Assembly: GCA_964035545.1 (NCBI GenBank)
Contig: OZ037768.1
Span: 7,431,241-7,495,240 of the forward strand
Length of the DNA: 64,000 nucleotides
Direction of reading: 5' to 3'
Source of the DNA: Bugula neritina
Lineage: Eukaryota; Bryozoa; Gymnolaemata; Cheilostomatida; Bugulidae
The position numbers and the translations under genes are program-made. Positions 57,980 to 64,000 of this stretch are shown here, piece by piece. Within the stretch, counting starts at the first letter, position 1. Every line of letters begins with the position of its first letter. The notes below the pieces were generated by a model. That model was not told the DNA's origin and made no database searches. It saw only the letters and a program-made list of their open reading frames with translations.

Positions 57980-60288
57980 AGAGATTTTAAAGATACAAGG
58001 CTAATGGTTTTTAATGTGAAACTGTAAGTTCTATTCAGGCCCAATCTCTAGTTTATAAATTACGATATATACTTTTAACCAGGAAACTTGGCTCACATCA
58101 ACTTAGCTGTTATAAGAAAATGCTACATAAAGTAACTGCGATCAAATAATGCTATATATAAACTAGTTACTGCTATGCACAGAGATTGTAACTATTATTG
58201 CATATGGTTTCACATGCAAATTTGAAGACTTTTAGTCAAAATACTCAGCTTATCAGTTCCAGCCATTAAATACAGTTATCAGAGAACATTTTATATACAC
58301 AATAACATGTGCTTGAACTTGACTATTTTTACAATTCTTAGTATTTTAATATTTATTCATGATCACAAATGTATTGTTTTTGGTATTATTATCATCTGCA
58401 TACCAACTATTTATTTATATCATAGTAAAACTCAGTTTTTTAATTTATGTATCACATTTTTAGTGAATCAAGCAAATTTTTAAATCATTTTATAAATATC
58501 AATGCATGTGTCATATGAGTTATGACTACACTTGATTTCAAACTTTTGTATGATACTTGTATATATTATAAGCTACATATCCATGTTTCACAATCAGAGT
58601 AGGCTAGTTAATATAAATTGATATGTAAGGCTTTTAGTGAACATTGTATGTGCAAACTGTAACATAATTTCTGTCCATCTTGTTGTCTCAGATTATTGAA
58701 AATCTGCTAGAGTAAATATTATTTTAATGCACATGTTTTGTAACTGTTTCAACCCTGTGAGTATAATATTGTGATATAAAACATACATTGTTTTAAATAA
58801 AAATTAAATGCAGATAGTTGATAGGACAACTTAGCTTTATTTATATAACATCCGATTGTCACAGTTTATTATAAAACATGCAAATACATTTTTTATTATT
58901 GTATCAGGCATCTCAACATAAAGTTACAACTTTTATGAAAGATAAATGGAGTTATCCTTTCTAAAACGCCTTCACTCCACAAATTCTAATATAAAATCTT
59001 TTAAAAAGGCAATAATCACGAGTCAAGTACACTTCAGTTATTTTAACATTTATTCAGATTGGAAGTGGGCTTTCGAGACTGCCGTAGAACCACTAAAATT
59101 AAATATATTTTCTTGTTCAGTAGATAGAACTAGATGATTATAATTATTTAGTACAATTGTGTTAAATAATCATTCTGATTATTCTAGTTATATTTCCATA
59201 TTTATAATTATGTGATTGATTTGTTTTGTACTCCTAGTTAACCAACCAAAATTATAACTCACGTGATATTAATATTATTATTTTAACAGAAATAATTATG
59301 TTATTTCAATTTAGTTTAAGTTTTACAATTTAAATTTGTATTATTGTAGTTGAAAATAACTGTAGTTGTTGAACTTGAAGTTAAACTTAATGTTACTACT
59401 AGTACTAGCAACATTAACTTTAACTTTAAGTTCAACATTACTTATACTAGTATAAGTATTACTTATACTAGTAATACTAGTATAAGTAATGAGTTATTCG
59501 GTAAAACTTTTAGCTCGAAGTGACTGTTTTGAAAACTGTCAATTTGAAGTAGTACTAGTCTACTACTAGTAGTAGTACTAGGTGTAATAGTAGTACTAGT
59601 AGTCTTAGGTCTAGCAGTGGTAGTGGTACTAGCAGTAGTAGTAGTGGTAGTAGCAGTGGTACTAGCACTAGCAGGTGTACTACCAGCTGTACTAGTACTC
59701 TACTAGTACTAGAAGTTCAAAATTTGTTTAGTCATTATTAAAGGTAATCTTGAATGAACTAGTGCTGTTAGTATCATCAGATCTGTTTGCATATAACAAA
59801 ACGACAAGATATAGGATAAGAAGACAAAGGATACAAGGCTATAAACTTTGGTCATACTGGCATAAGTTTTACCACAACTGTTGCAGTTTATATATTATGT
59901 AGTCTTGTTGGATGATATTTTCTTTAAACAATTGGAACATTTAGAAAGTTTAATCTAGGCAATAATAAAAAGTTCATTAAGAAATTTTATAAAAATTGTT
60001 GATAATATTTTGTGACCACTAAGTTTTCAAATCTTTATTGCTAGAGTTTGTAATCAAAGTAGTATTAATAAAAAATAGTATCTTAAATGTTAAAAAGGTT
60101 TCCAAAAAGTAGAAAGGTTACTTTGTAGCACATTTGTACATTGAGAAATTCTCAATTTTCAGATAATTAAGTAGCATCATTCAAGTGTCATTGATAATTT
60201 TGTTTTAGGATATCAGACCCTTTAGGTTAGTATTCTCAGAGCTTTCTACATATCTTTGCAGATTATCAGTCTGAGTTGATGGCTCAAA
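57980..60288. repeat. Intergenic with palindromic triplet-rich tract at 59340-59720
   Basis: No supported gene apart from the possible PNRC-like exon near 58.92 kb. At 59340-59720 the DNA consists of ACTAGT/TAGTAC/GTAGTA words (many self-complementary), like the region at 21.3-22.3 kb. An open frame at 58946-59137 has no family resemblance. Confidence 0.6.
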
Positions 60289-62880
60289 ATGCCTAAAAAG
60301 TTCAAAGGTGAAAATACAAAGGCTACAGAAGCGAAAGCTCGGAAAGCTGCAGTTCAGCATGAAGCTGCAGCTAAAAGGCAACAGGAAGCTGAAGATGCAT
60401 TGTGGGTAGATGATGACAAACATGCAGCTAAAAAGAATCAGCGAAAGGTAATTGAAAGTTATTTGTTTTTGAACTTGCAATCTAGCGTTTTTTTGCTACT
60501 TGTAAGAGTTGAATTAATTATTTCAGCCAAAACTTTTTTGATAATTTTTTATGCTGACTGTTTCATCGATCGTATTGGTAAAATAACTTTAAAACATAAT
60601 TAGCTAAATGTGGGATCACACTTTTTAACAGAACTGGAGTAGGTTTACATTTAGATCTATATTGTTCTCATTTGCTCATTAATGCTATTGCTAAGCTCTA
60701 TCAATTTTTTCCATTTTTTCAACAATAATTAAGTTGTAATTAAAGGGTATAGAGCATTGTGCTACTACAGCGGATGCTTTTTAATTGTTTAGGTGATACA
60801 TTGATGGATTTTACCATTTAAATTTATAAAAGCAATTTTAAAAATGAGTAAAATCTAAATTTATATCATAAAAAACATTGTGTAGCTTGACGTAGTACAT
60901 GTTTGAAAATTATGGATGTTTCACACTTATCACAGTTAATCTATTACACCTGTTGATTTATTTTTAAACTTTTTGTTTGATACAGGAGGATAAGGAAAAG
61001 AAACGACTGGAGCAACTTGAGAAGAAGCGGGAATTGGCTCAACTACATGACCAAGAGCAGGATCAGCTGAAATCTGTCAAATCCAAGTCAACTGATGCTG
61101 TGAAAGTGACTAGACATCAGCTAGAAATGCGGAAGCAGGCTGAGGAGGCAGCGCAAAGTAAGTTCTCTTTCTTCTACAGGAAGAAAGTAACTATTGTTTT
61201 TATTTTGGATACATTTTGTGAATTTTGTAAAACTGTTTATTAAAACAACATACGCAAGTTTATAGTCACTATTTTTAAGAACTTCTTATGGAAAGGGTTT
61301 TTTAATCGGGCTAAGGACTTCTTCATGAGTGGCACAGGAGCAATTGAAACTGGACGCTCTTCCAAACATCACCAATGACCTTTACTGGGGATCGAACCTA
61401 CGACTTAGTGTTTACTAAGCCAAGGACTCTAAACCCTAGACCTACTTATTAGGATGGATAATAAAAGTTGTCTTTCCTAAATTCTATTTTCTAAACCATT
61501 TTAACCAGTATGGAATCAAAAGCTTCTAGTTGATCATACTTGTATGAAATCTGATATCTAGAATCTATATATAGTATTACTACATGAATAGTAGAAGACA
61601 AACTTTCTATCTTGCTTCTGTCGATATTTAATTTTTATAATAATTTCTGATTGTATTGAAGGGTAACATAGCCCTGTGTTATAATAAATCAATGTTAGCT
61701 TATCTTGATTGTATTTATTTGTCCAGCAAGCGCAAGTTTTACTAGTAGCCAGTATAATAGACTGTTGAGTAGTACCTCAGTAACATTGTCTGTAATTGTT
61801 CAATACTGCATAGAATATCTGTATAACTTTAATGTATCAGCCTCGATTTTATTTATTTTTTAATTAGGTGCTCAAAGGAAACTGGACGACTCTATAGTGG
61901 TAGCTGATGAAGAACCATTACATGAAAATTTAAATAGACTAGTTGTTGAAGGAGAAGCTAGGAATATAGATGAAGCTATCGGAATATTAGAGTAAGTGAT
62001 ATTTTGCCCAAACTGCTTCGGTGGATAATACTGAAGTTAAATAAGGTTTGATAGCTATCCCAGTTTCGGTTGAGAACTGATGGCAACAGTAGTTTATAGT
62101 AAATAGATTTTGCCAATCATTAAAATTAATTCAGACTACTTATTCATAGAAAATATCTGAATATAAAGGCAGCAATAACTCAGCTAGATGCTTTGATGCT
62201 TCTCCCTCCACCTTTACAGCATCTCCCTTTAGGAATACAGTCTCTCTCTTCAGTAATACATTAACTCCTTTAATCCTTGTAACATTTCTCTGTAGATGAT
62301 GGTTAAAAGCTATGGATTGCCATGTCATGGGTTTCACATGTAATGATGCTTTTGAAAAAGAAAACAAAATTGTTTTTCGAAAAATCCATTACAACTTTGT
62401 AATACGGTTATTATGCACTCTAATCTATTTGCTTTACAGTACATGTGTGTTTATACTATCAATATTGCCAATTTATGCCCTATAACAGCACCCAAGGAAA
62501 GAGTTTCTGTACTGATGACCATATTTATTGTATTTAATGTAATAAGAACTATGACTGTAAGAAAACATAACTGTTAGAAAACGTAACTTTAAAAGATATA
62601 AAATCTTGGTAATCTAAATAACTTAGGCTACTGATGTTATTTTTAAATAATTGTTGATGTTTTGACTACAAACTATATTTATTGTAGTGGATCAACTCCT
62701 GAGGTAGATAAGAATCCAGAGAAGAGAGTCAAAGCAGCGTATCAGAGTTTTGAAGACAAACGATTGCCGCAGTTAAAGGCAGAAAATTCGAATCTTAGAC
62801 TTTCTCAACTCAAACAGATGTTGAAAAAAGAATGGCAAAAATCTCCAGATAATCCTTTGAACTCTCGTCTGAAAAAATGA
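60289..62880 (+). CDS. CCDC124: CCDC124, ribosome-associated coiled-coil protein
   Basis: CCDC124 (Lso2 in yeast) binds the ribosomal A site and intersubunit face of idle ribosomes and helps them restart. Four exons, 60289-60447, 60986-61157, 61868-61991 and 62688-62880, give 215 aa; the human protein has 223. Seen: the conserved start MPKKFKGENTKATEAKAR, DALWVDDDKHAAKKNQRK, a charged helix (KKRLEQLEKKRELAQL), KVTRHQLEMRKQ, the segment ENLNRLVVEGEARNIDEAI, and the conserved end RLSQLKQMLKKEWQKSPDNP. All phases agree. Intron 2 carries a SINE. The identification is firm because N- and C-terminal signatures both match. Confidence 0.97.
61250..61442 (-). mobile_element. tRNA-derived SINE copy C
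   Basis: Same family as 55476-55687 (shared GGGCTAAGGACTT, GGCACAGGAGCAATT, GACGCTCTTCC, TGTTTACTAAGCCAAG), lying in intron 2 of CCDC124 with its tRNA-like head toward higher coordinates. It is more diverged, with box B reduced to GGATCGAACC on the plus strand. Ends are approximate. Confidence 0.85.
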
Positions 62881-63297
62881 GAAGAAGTCGAGTGTTCGAC
62901 ATTTTCAAGCGTGCCCAGAAAAGATGAGATCTGCAGAAATTTTTATGTCTAGAAAAGATGAGATATACAGGCATGTCTATGCCTAGAAACTGCGATGTTG
63001 TTTATCTTAAATGTTGCTTTAAGGCTTCAAGTGTTGTGGTTGGTTTTAAATTGAAAAGTGTGCTAGTGTCAATCGCATTAACTCATGGAACACTTAAGAA
63101 AATGGCACTAACTGCAGTACAGGTGCTTTATATACAGTGTATATATTTTTATTGTATTTACAAAAAAACAACATTTAATAACGTAATAGAAAATGTGAGA
63201 TATAGTGGACGCTTGAACTTGGTTAAAGTCCATGTTTATTTAATGTCACTATTTTCGTTCAAGTCATGTTTTGGTTCTTCCCCAGCTAGTCTTTGTG

Positions 63298-63694
63298 CTA
63301 ATACTTCTGCTTGATCTTTTTCAATATGTTGCCCTGTTCCATTGCTGCTCGTCTTTTACGCTAAAGTTTTTCAAAGCAAGATATTAGACAATGGTGCAAT
63401 TTTAACATTTTATAAAATAAATATATATATAATGCTATTTTTGTGTCTTCGAAATTAGATTTTCTGTTATATAAGAACTGCACAAAAGTGCTATCTATAA
63501 TAATGGAAAGAAAAATATGATGGAGATATAATGCTTACATTGGGTGCCCCGGTTGCTGTCAGATCAATGGATTCTGAAATGCTCCTCTCAAGTGCTGGGT
63601 GGCTGCTAGATGTGTCAGATGCTCCCGCAGGAGCAGAGATAACAGGCAACAACTTCTTGTGTGTGTTGACTAAACCTTCAGGCAATTCAACTTT
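63298..63694 (-). CDS. 3' end of an unrecognised minus-strand gene (two exons)
   Basis: Two exons join in phase 0: 63694-63539 (acceptor TTCTATTATAG, KVELPEGLVNTHKKLLPVIS, then Ser/Thr-rich SESIDLTATGAPN, donor GTAAGC) and 63360-63298 (RKRRAAMEQGNILKKIKQKY, stop). The tail is strongly basic and NLS-like. Upstream sequence at 63.78-63.9 kb (NFPKRENSFSLNNLKAKSAS) could be a further exon, and the gene probably continues past the right edge. A second frame over the last exon stays open to 63236. The family is not recognised. The gene converges with CCDC124. Confidence 0.5.
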
Positions 63695-64000
63695 CTATAA
63701 TAGAATATATGATAGATATAGATAGCAACTGCATGGCTAGAGAATGAGAGGATGTTGATAAACCAACTGTCTAATAGTTTGTTAACTTGAGCGCACATTT
63801 TTGTAAAACAACCTGAAGGTAATTTATTTGATGCGGACTTCGCCTTCAGGTTATTCAAAGAAAAACTGTTTTCCCTTTTCGGAAAGTTAGGGCTCACAGA
63901 AAACAATTTACAACGAATTATTTGCCAAATGAATAATCAAATTATTCTACTGTTGGCAATTGCACAGTTGTGACACTATTTAAGATAAAAGGCTGCTAAC

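Noticed and set aside
58946-59137. 63-codon frame on the plus strand
   Set aside because: No recognisable motif and AT-rich composition; only an overlapping small segment at 58918-58964 is mentioned as a possible PNRC-like exon.

Overview
The window is nuclear DNA from an animal. It is AT-rich (roughly two thirds A+T by eye), and its genes are split by many short GT-AG introns. The recognisable proteins are animal ones: the RNA kinase CLP1, a complete Caspr/neurexin-IV-type receptor, a PNRC-like short protein and CCDC124. The mobile DNA is also of animal type: a LINE, a Tc1/mariner element, tRNA-derived SINEs and foldback MITEs. Nothing prokaryotic is present (no operons, no CRISPR). The NTase plus near-identical TPR architecture suggests an invertebrate, perhaps an early-branching one, but I cannot name the species from sequence alone.

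Layout. 1-3.5 kb: CLP1 on the minus strand, with its C-terminus beyond the left edge. 4.2-5.4 kb: a 5'-truncated LINE with its 3' tail. 5.4-7.4 kb: cryptically simple sequence upstream of and inside intron 1 of the next gene. 6.9-18.8 kb: a 25-exon Caspr-like gene on the plus strand (1333 aa, all splice phases consistent). 19.4-20.3 kb: an unrecognised minus-strand gene. 21.3-22.3 kb: triplet-rich simple sequence. 23.2-25.0 kb: a dead Tc1 element with perfect terminal repeats. 26.4-32.5 kb: a plus-strand coiled-coil gene containing a MITE, a LINE relic, a 30-bp minisatellite that repeats a splice donor, and two phase-compatible last exons. 36.0-41.1 kb: a minus-strand gene for a nucleotidyltransferase-TPR protein of 1480 aa. 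42.9-44.6 kb: MITEs and a SINE. 46.9-56.0 kb: a 22-exon minus-strand gene for an 809-aa basic, Ser/Thr-rich protein that grew by exon duplication. 57.6 kb: PNRC-like. 60.3-62.9 kb: CCDC124. 63.3-63.7 kb to the right edge: the 3' end of another minus-strand gene.

The genes do not form one pathway. They cover mRNA 3' processing and tRNA splicing (CLP1), cell adhesion at junctions (Caspr-like), mRNA decay or coactivation (PNRC-like) and ribosome dormancy or translation (CCDC124). The observations most worth following are the splice-donor minisatellite, the NTase-TPR protein with its homogenised repeats, and a 229-bp element present twice at about 96% identity, both times downstream of a minus-strand gene.
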